DNA from: an uncultured Thiodictyon sp.
GTDB lineage: Bacteria; Pseudomonadota; Gammaproteobacteria; Chromatiales; Chromatiaceae
Reading direction: 5' to 3'
Length of the DNA stretch: 64,000 bases
Assembly (NCBI GenBank): GCA_903837595.1
Contig: CAILVI010000562.1
Span: 29,975 to 93,974, forward strand
Shown: in pieces, positions 7,892 through 16,532 of the stretch
Layout of the letters: the number at the start of each line of letters is the position of its first letter
How positions within the stretch are numbered: position 1 is the stretch's first letter
Position numbers and translations under genes: made by a program
Notes under the pieces: model-generated
What the model was told of the DNA's origin: nothing
Databases searched by the model: none
Seen by the model: only the letters and a program-made list of their open reading frames with translations

Positions 7892-9283
7892 ATGGGCACG
7901 AATGAAAGCCATCTGTTCCGCTATCCCGAGGCCATCAAGGAGGAGTTCCTGGCGGGCGCCGATATCGTCCTGCGCGATGGGACGCGGGTGGCTCCCGCGG
8001 AGATCTGGGCCTACCTGACCGAGGAGGGTCCGGCCAAATATCCGCATATCTACGACCAGAGCAACTATTTCGGCCGGCGGATCTCGGGCGATGTGGGCCT
8101 GTCCTACGCCCTGAAGGCGAACTATCTGCTGATGACCATGAATGACCGGATCTCGCGGGCCAAGGCCCGGGGGGTGCCGGTCGTCTTCGTGCAGGGTGGG
8201 CAGAGCGTCGATCCCTATTACGCGGCCGGGGCGATTGGCCTGCGGCCAGCCAGTACCGGGATCTGGGCGCGGCGCAAGGAGACCGGGCTCTCCCGCAACG
8301 AAGAGGACTTGCGCGGCCAGAAGCGTCGGCAGAAGGCCTACAACGAAATCAGCATCGAGGTCTGCAACTCGGCCGGATACGAACATATCCAGGACGGCCT
8401 GGCGGTCGACATGATTGCACCCTTTTCCTGTCTGCGCTGTTCCGATGTGTCCTATGGCTTGGAGGCCCACCGCCACGGCCAGCGTCAGGATGTCAAACTG
8501 CTGCTGATTGACTATCCGCTGGATCACCAGCGGGACAAGGAATGGGCGATCACCTATTTCGCCGACAACCTGCGCCGGCTCACCCGCAGCATCGATGAGC
8601 TGACCGGCCGCACCACCACCGCCGACGACCTCAGTGCCGAGATCAAGCTCCACAACGAGGGGCGACGCCTGGCGGTGGAGATCGCCGATCTTTGGTGGTC
8701 GGCCCCGGTGCCGCCGACCAACGGCAAGGATCGGCGCGACATCTTCCAGATGGGCGGAATGGAGGTCCATGCCGACCCGACCGCCTCGCTGAGCGTGCTG
8801 CGCGAGGCCCGTGACCTGATCGCCAAACGGGTGGAGACTGGGGTGCATGGGCTGGGGGTCGCCACCGACGCCTCGCGCATCTTTATCTGCGGTTCCTGCG
8901 TCTCGCCCAACGAATACCGGGTGGAACAGGCGGGCGGCATCATTGTCGGCAATGACAATCACTGGAGCGACATCACCACCATCGTCGAGGAGACGGGCGA
9001 CCCCTACTACAATCTGGCCAAGGCGATCCTCTCCTATCCCTACGAGCAACCGATCAAGGAGCGGGCGCGGTGGACGGCGGAACAGATCAAGAAGTCGCGG
9101 GCCGATGGCGTGCTCTTTCTCTACAAGTGGGGATGCAATACGCAGTCCGCGGCGGCGCGCATGATCGTGGACGAGATCAAGGCCCAGACCGGCCTGCCGA
9201 CGCTCATTATCGAAGATGATATGCAGCGCTCCCAGACCGAGCAAATGCACAATCGCATCAGCGCGTTCATCGAGATGCTCTAG
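7892..9283 (+). CDS. HgdA/BcrB-like reductase subunit, full-length copy 2
   Basis: A 463-residue homologue of the 477-residue copy at 4445, with the same cysteine landmarks: EVCNSAGYEH, LRCSDVSYG, FICGSCVSPNE and KWGCNTQSA. The two are similar along their whole length but not identical, so this is an older duplication than a recent copy. The ATG follows GGAGACTTTA. It lies between two genes for substrate-binding proteins, which ties the reductase to the imported compound. It could replace or complement the first copy as partner of the single BcrC-like subunit. Confidence 0.87.
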   Translation: MGTNESHLFRYPEAIKEEFLAGADIVLRDGTRVAPAEIWAYLTEEGPAKYPHIYDQSNYFGRRISGDVGLSYALKANYLLMTMNDRISRAKARGVPVVFVQGGQSVDPYYAAGAIGLRPASTGIWARRKETGLSRNEEDLRGQKRRQKAYNEISIEVCNSAGYEHIQDGLAVDMIAPFSCLRCSDVSYGLEAHRHGQRQDVKLLLIDYPLDHQRDKEWAITYFADNLRRLTRSIDELTGRTTTADDLSAEIKLHNEGRRLAVEIADLWWSAPVPPTNGKDRRDIFQMGGMEVHADPTASLSVLREARDLIAKRVETGVHGLGVATDASRIFICGSCVSPNEYRVEQAGGIIVGNDNHWSDITTIVEETGDPYYNLAKAILSYPYEQPIKERARWTAEQIKKSRADGVLFLYKWGCNTQSAAARMIVDEIKAQTGLPTLIIEDDMQRSQTEQMHNRISAFIEML

Positions 9284-9339
9284 GGCGGCGGCAAGACGAT
9301 GGTCTGTTGCGGGAAAATTTATCGATACCGGAGGCGGCG

Positions 9340-10302
9340 ATGACGCGATGCGCGCGCAACGTGATCGGGCTGGGCCTGATGCTACTCCTGCTGGGAGTCA
9401 CCCAGGCACAAGAGACGGTTACTACCCCTATTCGATTCGGCAATCTGGGGCCTTCGACGAGCGATCTGTATCAGTATCTGGGGCAGGCACAAGGCATCTA
9501 CCGCCGCTACGGGGTGGATCTGGAATTTGTCGAGTTCCTCCAGGGCGGGCCGGAGGCGGTGGCGGCCGCGGCGAGCGGCCAGCTCGATATGGGTACGGCC
9601 GGTACACCCGTGCTCATTGCCATCAGCCGCGGCATACTTCTGCGCCTGGTGGGTGCGTCGCCCCGCAAAGGTCAGGCCTTTGTGCTGGTGGGACGCCCGG
9701 ATACCCAGGACCTCGCCGAACTGAAGGGCAAGGTGGTCGGCATCAGCGCGGTGGGCGGGGGTTCCGCGCAGGCACTGCGGGTCATCCTCGAGGCCAACGG
9801 TGTCGCGGGTGACACGGTCAAGACCATCGCCTTCGGGGCCGGGCCGAACGGCTATCTGTCGCTCAAGTCGGGACGGCTGGCGGCGGCCGTACTCACCGAA
9901 CCCTCTGTGACCAAAGCCGAACGCGATGGGATCGGGAAGGTGCTGGCGGAGGCGGCCCCATACTTTCCCCACTACCAGGCTGGTGGCGTCTTTGCCACCC
10001 GCAGCTTCATCGCGGCGCACTCGCAGGCCATCCGTGCCTTTTTCAAGGCCAACCGGGAGGCCATCGCCTACGCCCGCGCCCATCGGGAGGAGTTGGTGGC
10101 CTTGGGGCACCAGCGGCTGGGGCTCGACGAGGCACTGCTTACCGGGGTATTCGACAAGGAGGTGCCGAAGTGGGACGACAGCGGGTCCATCGACAACGAG
10201 GGCCTGCTCAACGCGATCGCCGTCGTCCAATCCGTTGGTGATATCAGCAAGGACTATCGGCCGGCCATCGAAGACATCACCGACCCCAGTTTTCTAAATT
10301 AA
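9340..10302 (+). CDS. ABC transporter substrate-binding protein, NMT1/SsuA type (copy 2)
   Basis: A 320-residue periplasmic binding protein with a clear signal peptide (NVIGLGLMLLLLGVTQA, cleavage before QE). The repeated family feature is AAASGQLDMGTAGTPV. ATG 9340 was preferred over TTG 9307 because it follows GGAGGCGGCG and places the signal peptide correctly. It is a second partner for the single permease of this operon, or serves a permease outside the window together with the ATPase at 15572. Confidence 0.87.
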   Translation: MTRCARNVIGLGLMLLLLGVTQAQETVTTPIRFGNLGPSTSDLYQYLGQAQGIYRRYGVDLEFVEFLQGGPEAVAAAASGQLDMGTAGTPVLIAISRGILLRLVGASPRKGQAFVLVGRPDTQDLAELKGKVVGISAVGGGSAQALRVILEANGVAGDTVKTIAFGAGPNGYLSLKSGRLAAAVLTEPSVTKAERDGIGKVLAEAAPYFPHYQAGGVFATRSFIAAHSQAIRAFFKANREAIAYARAHREELVALGHQRLGLDEALLTGVFDKEVPKWDDSGSIDNEGLLNAIAVVQSVGDISKDYRPAIEDITDPSFLN

Positions 10303-10326
10303 CAGTACCTCCAACGGAGAACGCGC

Positions 10327-11835
10327 GTGACAGCAAAGAATATTGAATGGGCACTGGAGACCGATGTCGTCGTGGTCGGCGCCGGCGGGGCCGGCCTGGT
10401 ATCGGCCATCAATGCCCATGACCAGGGTGCCCGGGTGGTGATCCTGGAAAAGATGAAGACGGTTGGCGGGATCACGGTCCTGGCCGGGGGTGGCGTCAAG
10501 GCCGCCTGGGACCTCGACCAGGCGATCGCGTACCTGACCAAGACCCAGGGTGGGCGCGTGGGCGAGCGGCTGATCGAGGTCTTTGCCCGGGGGCTGGTGG
10601 AACTGCCCGCTTATCTGCGGGAGCTGGCGAAGGTCAATGACGCCGAGGTGGTCGTACGCGAGGGTAGCCACGGCGGCATCTATCCCTTCCCCGGGGCGAC
10701 CACTATCTACTCCGTGACAGTCAAGGATATCCCCGGCTTTACCGGTTACCCGTGGGCGCACACGGGTAAGAACCTCAACGGCCAGCGGCTCTTCAAGGTG
10801 TTTCTGGATAACGTCGAACAGCGCCAGATCCCGATCCATACGCAGTCGCCGGTGACCTCACTCATCACTGACGGGGAGGGCGCTGTCATTGGGGTGTGGG
10901 CCGATCTCGCGGGTCAGCGACAGGCCATCAGGGCCAACAAGGCGGTCATTCTGGCCTCCGGCGGATTCGAGTTCAATGAGAAGCTCAAGAAGGAGTATTT
11001 CGAGGCCACCCCGGTCTATGCAATGGGCAACCCGGGGAATACCGGCGACGGGATACTCATGGCGCAAAAGGTGGGCGCGGCCTTGTGGCATATGTGGCAC
11101 TATCATGGCTCCTATGGCTTCAAGTTCGGTGATTACGAGACGGCCTTCCGGATTGCCCCCGGCGGCGCCCGCAATCCCGACCGGCCGATTGCCTGGATCG
11201 TCGTCGACAAGGAGGCAAAGCGATTCATGAACGAGCTGCATCCCGCCGTCCAGGATACCGCAGCCCGGCCGCTGGGGCTCTACGACGCGGATATTCCGGA
11301 CTACCCGCGCATCCCCGCCTATCTGATCTTCGACGAGAATGGTCGCAAGCTCGGGCGGATCGCCAATCCGCTGACCTCGCACCCGGATCACCAGTATGTC
11401 TGGAGCGAGGACAACAGCGCCGAGGTGGCCCGTGGCTGGATCAAGAAATACTCAACGGTTGAGGAACTCGCGCAGGGGCAGGGGTGGGACACGCTGGTTC
11501 TCCAGGCCACCTTGCAGCGTTGGAACCAGGGGGTCGAGGCCAAGACTGACCCCGACTTCAAGCGGCCCCCGGGCACCCTGCTGCCGATCAGTGAAGCCCC
11601 CTATTATGTAGTCCCGGTGTGGCCGCTCCTGACCAATACCCAAGGTGGTCCCGAGCATGACGAGCGGCAGCGGGTCCTGGACCCCTATGGCGAGCCCATT
11701 CCCCGGCTGTACTCGGTGGGAGAGCTCGGCTCGTTCTTTGGTCACCTCTATCTGTTGGGCGGCAACCTCAGCGAGGTGGTGATCAGCGGGCGCATCGCCG
11801 GTACGGACGCGGCGCAGTTGCAGGACTGGCGCTGA
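10327..11835 (+). CDS. FAD-dependent oxidoreductase of the fumarate reductase / 3-ketosteroid dehydrogenase flavoprotein family
   Basis: A 502-residue flavoprotein. The dinucleotide-binding motif VVVVGAGGAGLVSAINA occurs at residues 13-29 and the C-terminal FAD-contacting segment reads YSVGELGSFFGHLYLLGGNLSE. It has no signal peptide and no haem motif, so it is probably cytoplasmic. The family reduces or desaturates C-C bonds next to carbonyl groups. The start is GTG with GGAGAAC upstream. The stop overlaps the next ATG (TGATG). It plausibly handles the product of the BcrBC-like reductase, but that is inference from position. Confidence 0.85.
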   Translation: MTAKNIEWALETDVVVVGAGGAGLVSAINAHDQGARVVILEKMKTVGGITVLAGGGVKAAWDLDQAIAYLTKTQGGRVGERLIEVFARGLVELPAYLRELAKVNDAEVVVREGSHGGIYPFPGATTIYSVTVKDIPGFTGYPWAHTGKNLNGQRLFKVFLDNVEQRQIPIHTQSPVTSLITDGEGAVIGVWADLAGQRQAIRANKAVILASGGFEFNEKLKKEYFEATPVYAMGNPGNTGDGILMAQKVGAALWHMWHYHGSYGFKFGDYETAFRIAPGGARNPDRPIAWIVVDKEAKRFMNELHPAVQDTAARPLGLYDADIPDYPRIPAYLIFDENGRKLGRIANPLTSHPDHQYVWSEDNSAEVARGWIKKYSTVEELAQGQGWDTLVLQATLQRWNQGVEAKTDPDFKRPPGTLLPISEAPYYVVPVWPLLTNTQGGPEHDERQRVLDPYGEPIPRLYSVGELGSFFGHLYLLGGNLSEVVISGRIAGTDAAQLQDWR

Positions 11836-12638
11836 TGGCGGTCGTCCTGCATCTGGTCGATCGCCAGGGCGATGATGACCAGGGGTTGAACTGGAGTGCG
11901 GCATCGGCCGATTATCTGCGACACCGCAACGGCTATCCGAATTGTTATTTCCGGCTGTTGCGGGAGTTGGGGGTCGGGGTGGCGGGTAGCCGCATTCTCG
12001 ACCTGGGTGTGGGCACCGGGGCCCTCGCCCTGCCCTTTGCCCGGCAAGGCGCCCGGGTCATCGGCATCGATCAGGCCCTCGGCCAAATCCTGGCGTGTCG
12101 CGTCCGGGCCAGGGAGTTGGGGTTGGGCCTCGATCTGAGGGTCGGGCAGGCCGAGTCCACCGGCGTGCTGACCGCCTCCATCGATGTGGTGACGGCCAGC
12201 ATGTGTTGGGGCTATTTCGATAAGTCGGCGGTGGTGGCCGAGGTGCGACGGGTCCTGGTGCCGGGCGGGCGCCTGTTGATTTCTTCCATCAACTGGCCGG
12301 CCATTCCCGGTACGCTGACCGAACGCACCAAGGCCCTGATGGCACGTTTTGCGCCGGCCATGCGGCGTAAGACGGACGATGACAGTGCCCCGGTGTTGCT
12401 GCCCCCCGAGCTGCAGGGCGACTTTCGGCTGCAAACCTGGCACCAGTACGCCACCACCCTGAGGTTCAGCAAAGAGGCTTGGCGCGGCCGGGTGCGCGCC
12501 TGCAAATGGATGGCCCCGACGCTCTCCCCGGAAGAGGTCCAGGCCTTCGATACGGCACACGCACAACTCCTGACCGATGAACCCGAACCGCTCCAGATCG
12601 ATCATCTGGTCCAGTTCTCGATCTTCACCCGCCGCTGA
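11835..12638 (+). CDS. SAM-dependent methyltransferase, class I (copy 1)
   Basis: A 267-residue class I methyltransferase with the SAM-binding motif ILDLGVGTGALALPF followed by the acidic residue in VIGIDQA, and the post-II pattern VVTASMCWGYFDK. It starts inside the stop of the flavoprotein gene. The next gene encodes a paralogue with the same N-terminal sequence character (DWS/NWS...Y..HR.GY), so the two may form a heterodimer or act in sequence. The methyl acceptor cannot be predicted. Confidence 0.87.
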   Translation: MAVVLHLVDRQGDDDQGLNWSAASADYLRHRNGYPNCYFRLLRELGVGVAGSRILDLGVGTGALALPFARQGARVIGIDQALGQILACRVRARELGLGLDLRVGQAESTGVLTASIDVVTASMCWGYFDKSAVVAEVRRVLVPGGRLLISSINWPAIPGTLTERTKALMARFAPAMRRKTDDDSAPVLLPPELQGDFRLQTWHQYATTLRFSKEAWRGRVRACKWMAPTLSPEEVQAFDTAHAQLLTDEPEPLQIDHLVQFSIFTRR

Positions 12639-12670
12639 AACGCCGGCCCAACCGCGACCAGGAGCACCCC

Positions 12671-13456
12671 ATGACCCAAGCCGCCACGCGCCGCCAACTC
12701 GACTGGAGCCGGACCTCGAAGGATTACATCAGCCATAGGCCAGGTTACACAGACGCCCACTTCCAATTTCTCAAACAATTAGGCATAGGCCTGCCGGGGC
12801 AGCAGATTCTGGACCTCGGGACCGGCACCGGTGCCCTGGCCCTGCCCTTTGCACGGCAGGGCGCGCGCGTCACGGCGGTGGATGCGGCCCCCGGGCAGAT
12901 CGCGTCCGCGCAAGCACGGGCGTTGGAAGAACACCTGGATATCCGCTTCATCGTCTCGCCAGCCGAGGAGGTGGAGTTGGATGAGGGCGGGTTCGACGTC
13001 GTCACTGCCAGCATGTCCTGGGGTTATCTAGACAAGACGCGCATCGTCCCGCTGGTCAAACGGCTGTTGCGTCCCCTGGGGCGGCTGCTGGTAAGTTCCA
13101 CCACCTGGCTCGGCGATGCAGACGCGCTGACGCGCGGCACTCAGGCACTCATCGGCCGTTATTGCACGGGCGTGTCCGGTCGCGACAACCATCTCGATCG
13201 GGAGCTGATTCCGGCGTGGGCGTCGGGGCATTTTCGCCTCCTGACCTACCACCAGTATGTCGCCGCCTTGCCCTTTACTCATGAGTCCTGGCGTGGTCGC
13301 CTGCGGGCCAGCAAGTGGATCGGCGCCGCCTTACCGCCGGAACAGGTCGAGGCCTTCGACCGCGATCTGGCCGCACTGCTCAAGCGGGAGGCGCCGGAGC
13401 GGTTCCATGTCGACCATGGCGTGCGCTTACAGATATTTCAGGCCCTAGCGTCATGA
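12671..13456 (+). CDS. SAM-dependent methyltransferase, class I (copy 2)
   Basis: A 261-residue paralogue of the methyltransferase at 11835. It has motif I ILDLGTGTGALALPFARQGA, then VTAVDAA and VVTASMSWGYLDK. An AGGAGC ribosome site precedes the ATG, and the stop overlaps the following hydrolase start (ATGA). The paralogous pair in an operon with reductases suggests modification of a pathway intermediate or of a cofactor. Confidence 0.87.
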   Translation: MTQAATRRQLDWSRTSKDYISHRPGYTDAHFQFLKQLGIGLPGQQILDLGTGTGALALPFARQGARVTAVDAAPGQIASAQARALEEHLDIRFIVSPAEEVELDEGGFDVVTASMSWGYLDKTRIVPLVKRLLRPLGRLLVSSTTWLGDADALTRGTQALIGRYCTGVSGRDNHLDRELIPAWASGHFRLLTYHQYVAALPFTHESWRGRLRASKWIGAALPPEQVEAFDRDLAALLKREAPERFHVDHGVRLQIFQALAS

Positions 13457-14244
13457 CCACCAGTTGTAACGGACGTTGCGCCGGCCCAGTATCGACCGTC
13501 GGCATCGAATGGCCGGGCATCGTCGTGCGCGCGGCGCTGATCTGCACGCTCGACGACATCATGCCGGCCTACGTGGCGCGGCCGCGCCACACCGATACGG
13601 CACCGATCCTGCTGCTGATCCACGAGGTCTTCGGCCTCGACCGCTATATCCGCGATGTCGCCCACCGGCTGGCGGCGCAGGGTTATTTCGTCCTGGTGCC
13701 GGACCTGTTCATCCGTCAGGGCGACCCGGCGGTGTTCGATTTGGAGCAGGACCTGCAGACCAAACTCGCCGCCCGCGTGCCCGACGAGCAGGTGCTCGAC
13801 GACCTCGACGCGGCCGTGGCGTGGGCGGGGCAGAACGGCGGTGACGTGAGCCGACTGGGCGTCACCGGCTTCTCCTGGGGCGGGCGCATCGCCTGGCTGT
13901 ACGCGGCGCGCGAGCGGCGCCTGAGGGCGGCGGTTGCGTGGTGTGGCCTGCTCGATGGCGAGCGCAACGCACTGCGGCCCCGGCATCCGATCGACCTTGC
14001 CGGCCAGCTCGACACGCCTGTGCTGGGGCTGCACGGGGGCCCGGACGCGACGACGCAGCGCTTGCGTGCCTTGCTGGCACAGGCACACAGTGCCTCGATC
14101 GTCCACGAGTATCCCGAGGTGCCGCCCGCCTTTCACGCGCACTACCGCGGCAGCTTCCGCGAGGAGGCGGCGCAAGACGGCTGGGCACGCATGCTGGACT
14201 GGTTCGAGCGTCATGGTGTGGCGCCGGCGTCGGCCTTAGATTGA
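13453..14244 (+). CDS. Dienelactone hydrolase family alpha/beta hydrolase
   Basis: A 263-residue alpha/beta hydrolase of the dienelactone hydrolase family. The HEVFGLDRYIRDVAHRLA segment and the nucleophile elbow GVTGFSWGG are present; the nucleophile is serine where classical dienelactone hydrolases use cysteine. A late Asp (GGPDATT) and His (FHAHYRG) can complete the triad. The ATG overlaps the methyltransferase stop by 4 bases, so it closes operon 1. It may hydrolyse an ester, lactone or thioester intermediate. The 23 residues before the fold are cysteine-containing and unassigned. Confidence 0.83.
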   Translation: MTTSCNGRCAGPVSTVGIEWPGIVVRAALICTLDDIMPAYVARPRHTDTAPILLLIHEVFGLDRYIRDVAHRLAAQGYFVLVPDLFIRQGDPAVFDLEQDLQTKLAARVPDEQVLDDLDAAVAWAGQNGGDVSRLGVTGFSWGGRIAWLYAARERRLRAAVAWCGLLDGERNALRPRHPIDLAGQLDTPVLGLHGGPDATTQRLRALLAQAHSASIVHEYPEVPPAFHAHYRGSFREEAAQDGWARMLDWFERHGVAPASALD

Positions 14245-14289
14245 TCGGTAGGGTCCGCGGTGCGGGCCAGCGAACTTGCAGGCAACGTG

Positions 14290-15012
14290 CTAGCCGGGAT
14301 GACGATCAATTTTTTTAATTGTTACGTGGATACTTCCCAGCTGGTCGATCGTGGCACATAGCGTATCTCTGTCATCGACCCGGCCAACGCCCGCTGGGGT
14401 GCCAGTAAATAGAATGTCGCCAGGATTGAGCTCCACCAATTTCGAAATCTCAGAGATGATTTCATTGACGGACCAGATCATCTGATCAATATTACCGGTT
14501 TGTCTGCGCCGGGCGTTGACGTCCAGCGTCATGTTGCCAGTGCGAATCTCCCCGACGTCTGCTTTGCGGTGTAACACCCCGATCGGGGCACAATCGTCGA
14601 AGTTCTTAGCCATGTCCCACGGCCAACGGTTACCCTTGAAAACCGCTTGCAGATCGCGTCGCGTCATATCCAGTCCAATGGCATACCCGAAAATATGTTG
14701 GGCGGCCCGCTCAGGAGCAATATCTCTTCCCCCAGTGTCAAGCGCGACGACCAGTTCAACCTCATATTGCAAATCCGCCGTAGCCGATGGGTGGCGGATT
14801 TCAATCTTGTCGCCTGAGTGATTTTGTGCGACGACAAACGTGGGCGACTTCTGGAAAAAAAAGGGCATGGCTCGCTGCGGTACAGCCCCCATTTCAAGGG
14901 CATGTTCCTCATAATTTCGCCCAATACAGAAAATTCGACGTATAGGGAAGAATAAGCCGCTGTCGGCGACGGTCAGGCAGTTAGGTTCGGGTGGCGGAAA
15001 AACATACGTCAT
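14290..15012 (-). CDS. Fumarylacetoacetate hydrolase (FAH) family protein
   Basis: A 240-residue protein of the FAH / fumarylpyruvate hydrolase / 2-hydroxyhepta-diene-dioate isomerase family. It contains CIGRNYEEHALEMG, the metal-binding acidic pair in QYEVELVVAL, and the C-terminal loop GDILFTGTPAGVG. It cleaves or isomerises 2-oxo acids such as acylpyruvates. It converges on operon 1 and lies back to back with operon 2. Its base composition is less GC-rich than its neighbours, so it may have a separate origin. A role in the island's pathway is possible but unproved. Confidence 0.88.
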   Translation of the reverse strand: MTYVFPPPEPNCLTVADSGLFFPIRRIFCIGRNYEEHALEMGAVPQRAMPFFFQKSPTFVVAQNHSGDKIEIRHPSATADLQYEVELVVALDTGGRDIAPERAAQHIFGYAIGLDMTRRDLQAVFKGNRWPWDMAKNFDDCAPIGVLHRKADVGEIRTGNMTLDVNARRRQTGNIDQMIWSVNEIISEISKLVELNPGDILFTGTPAGVGRVDDRDTLCATIDQLGSIHVTIKKIDRHPG

Positions 15013-15145
15013 GTTGTCATCCAGCGGTGAGTCCCCAAGGTCGCCAGCATAGCATCTGCGACATCAGCGGACGCGTCTTCATCGCAGCGGGTGCCCCTCC
15101 TGGGGCAGAACGATGCTCGCTACGGCCATTCCGCAGTGGCAGTCC

Positions 15146-15196
15146 GGCTGTTGGCAAACTGGCATCTGCCGCGGCCGACTGCTGCCGCAGCAACAG
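15146..15196 (+). promoter_or_regulatory. Conserved 51-bp upstream module (copy 1)
   Basis: This segment aligns without gaps to 22910-22960. Both start GGCTGTTG and end in the identical TGCTGCCGCAGCAACAG. The latter contains the palindrome TGCTG-CCG-CAGCA and fits TGC-N10-ACA, one base from the NifA site TGT-N10-ACA. Each copy ends about 125 bases before a sigma-54 promoter, the usual distance of an enhancer-binding site. It is probably the binding site of the activator. Confidence 0.65.
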
Positions 15197-15324
15197 ATTC
15201 ACCCCAGCCAAGGCTCACCGCCGCGGCGAACGGCACTCCTGTCGTTTTGCGTTACCGATTAAGAATGAGTCTGTTAGCGTCTGACAGCCGCAGCCGCGCG
15301 GGCGTTCGCGGTCTGCCGTTCAGA

Positions 15325-15340
15325 TGGCACGTTTGCTGCT
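15325..15340 (+). promoter_or_regulatory. Sigma-54 (-24/-12) promoter of operon 2
   Basis: TGGCACGTTTGCTGCT has GG at 15326-15327 and GC at 15338-15339, the exact RpoN spacing. The -24 block TGGCACG is perfect and the -12 block is CTGCT. It lies 86 bases before the first ATG of operon 2. A nearly identical element precedes the radical SAM genes at 23082. Confidence 0.78.
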
Positions 15341-15425
15341 TAATGACTGGAAACGTGGCGCCGTGCCACCATGAATGCGGGTTTCTTGGCAGACCCTTCA
15401 AAGCAGATCATTGGGTGAGAACATC

Positions 15426-15575
15426 ATGACTCGATTCGACCAGCGCGTCGGCGTGCTGTGGCCCCGCGGCCGTGCGGGCATGACGGACGCATTGACGCAG
15501 TGGCGCAGGCAACAGCGGGCCGCGATGTCGAGCGCGGACCCTATGATCGCAAGCGACTTGCGCGACTGGCTATGA
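15426..15575 (+). CDS. Small protein at the head of operon 2, function unknown
   Basis: A 49-residue open frame beginning MTRFDQRVGVLWPRG. It has a GGTGAG ribosome site and its stop overlaps the ATG of the ABC ATPase (ATGA). Its leader and first codons resemble those of the radical SAM gene at 23168 (MTQLDQRAAA), so the promoter-to-start segment was probably duplicated. It may be a genuine small protein, or a truncated leader that now only couples translation. No known family was recognised. Confidence 0.45.
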   Translation: MTRFDQRVGVLWPRGRAGMTDALTQWRRQQRAAMSSADPMIASDLRDWL

Positions 15576-16447
15576 CCGGGTTACCCATGAGTCTGGCCTT
15601 CGACCAACGCCCTCCACTGGGTGGCGCGCCTGCATTCGCCGCTGAGGTGGCCTTGGTGAGTGCCCCGGCAGCGATTCACCAGCAACCGGCGCCCCCAGCA
15701 GGCGCAAGCGCACTGAAGCTGGATCGTATCCACAAGACCTTCCAGGTCGACGGGCGGCCGATCGAGGTACTGATCGACATCAACCTGGATGTGCGGGCCG
15801 GCGAATTCGTCTGCCTGGTCGGCGCCTCCGGCTGCGGCAAGTCCACGATCCTGCGCATGATCGGTGGACTCGAAACACCCACCACCGGCGCGGTCCTGAT
15901 CGATGGCAAGGCGGTGACCGGGCCGGGGTTGGATCGCGGGATCGTCTTCCAGGAGCATCGATTGTTTCCCTGGTTGACAGTCGAGGAGAACATCCTGCTG
16001 GGCCTTGATGCGTTGAGCCTGGCACCGGCCGAAAAGCGACGGCTGGTGACTGAGCACATCGTACTGGTCGGCCTCACCGGCTTCGAGAAGGCCTACCCGG
16101 GGCAACTCTCGGGCGGTATGGCACAACGCGCCGCCATCGCCCGCGGCCTGGTGGCGAAACCGGCGATCCTGCTGCTGGACGAGCCGCTGGGGGCACTCGA
16201 TGCGCTCACACGCACCTATTTGCAGGAAGAACTGCTGCGCATTTGGGACCAAGAGACCAGCACGACGCTGATGGTGACGCACGACGTGGAGGAGGCCTTG
16301 TATCTGGCCGATCGCGTCATCGTGCTGGACCGGCGCCCGGGACGCATCCGCAGCATCGTCGAGGTGGATATCGAGCGCCCGCGCCGGCGCGGCGACCCGA
16401 TCTTCGGTTCACTTAAGGAACAGGTCCTCGGCGAGTTGCGTCATTGA
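15572..16447 (+). CDS. ABC transporter ATPase, nitrate/sulfonate type (second copy)
   Basis: A 291-residue ATPase with Walker A GASGCGKST, signature LSGGMAQRAAIARGL, Walker B ILLLDEPLGALD and switch His in MVTHDVEEA. It belongs to the same SsuB/TauB group as the ATPase at 1422 but is a distinct protein. No permease lies in this operon, so it may energise the permease at 2353 or one outside the window. The ATG at 15572 overlaps the stop of the small protein. About 45 residues rich in Ala and Pro precede the ATPase domain. Confidence 0.9.
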   Translation: MTGLPMSLAFDQRPPLGGAPAFAAEVALVSAPAAIHQQPAPPAGASALKLDRIHKTFQVDGRPIEVLIDINLDVRAGEFVCLVGASGCGKSTILRMIGGLETPTTGAVLIDGKAVTGPGLDRGIVFQEHRLFPWLTVEENILLGLDALSLAPAEKRRLVTEHIVLVGLTGFEKAYPGQLSGGMAQRAAIARGLVAKPAILLLDEPLGALDALTRTYLQEELLRIWDQETSTTLMVTHDVEEALYLADRVIVLDRRPGRIRSIVEVDIERPRRRGDPIFGSLKEQVLGELRH

Positions 16448-16532
16448 TATCCGCGGCGGTGCCGGCGTTGACCGCCAATGACCGCGTGGGCGGCTTGCTT
16501 CCGTATAGATCACAATCACAGGCGACCACTCT

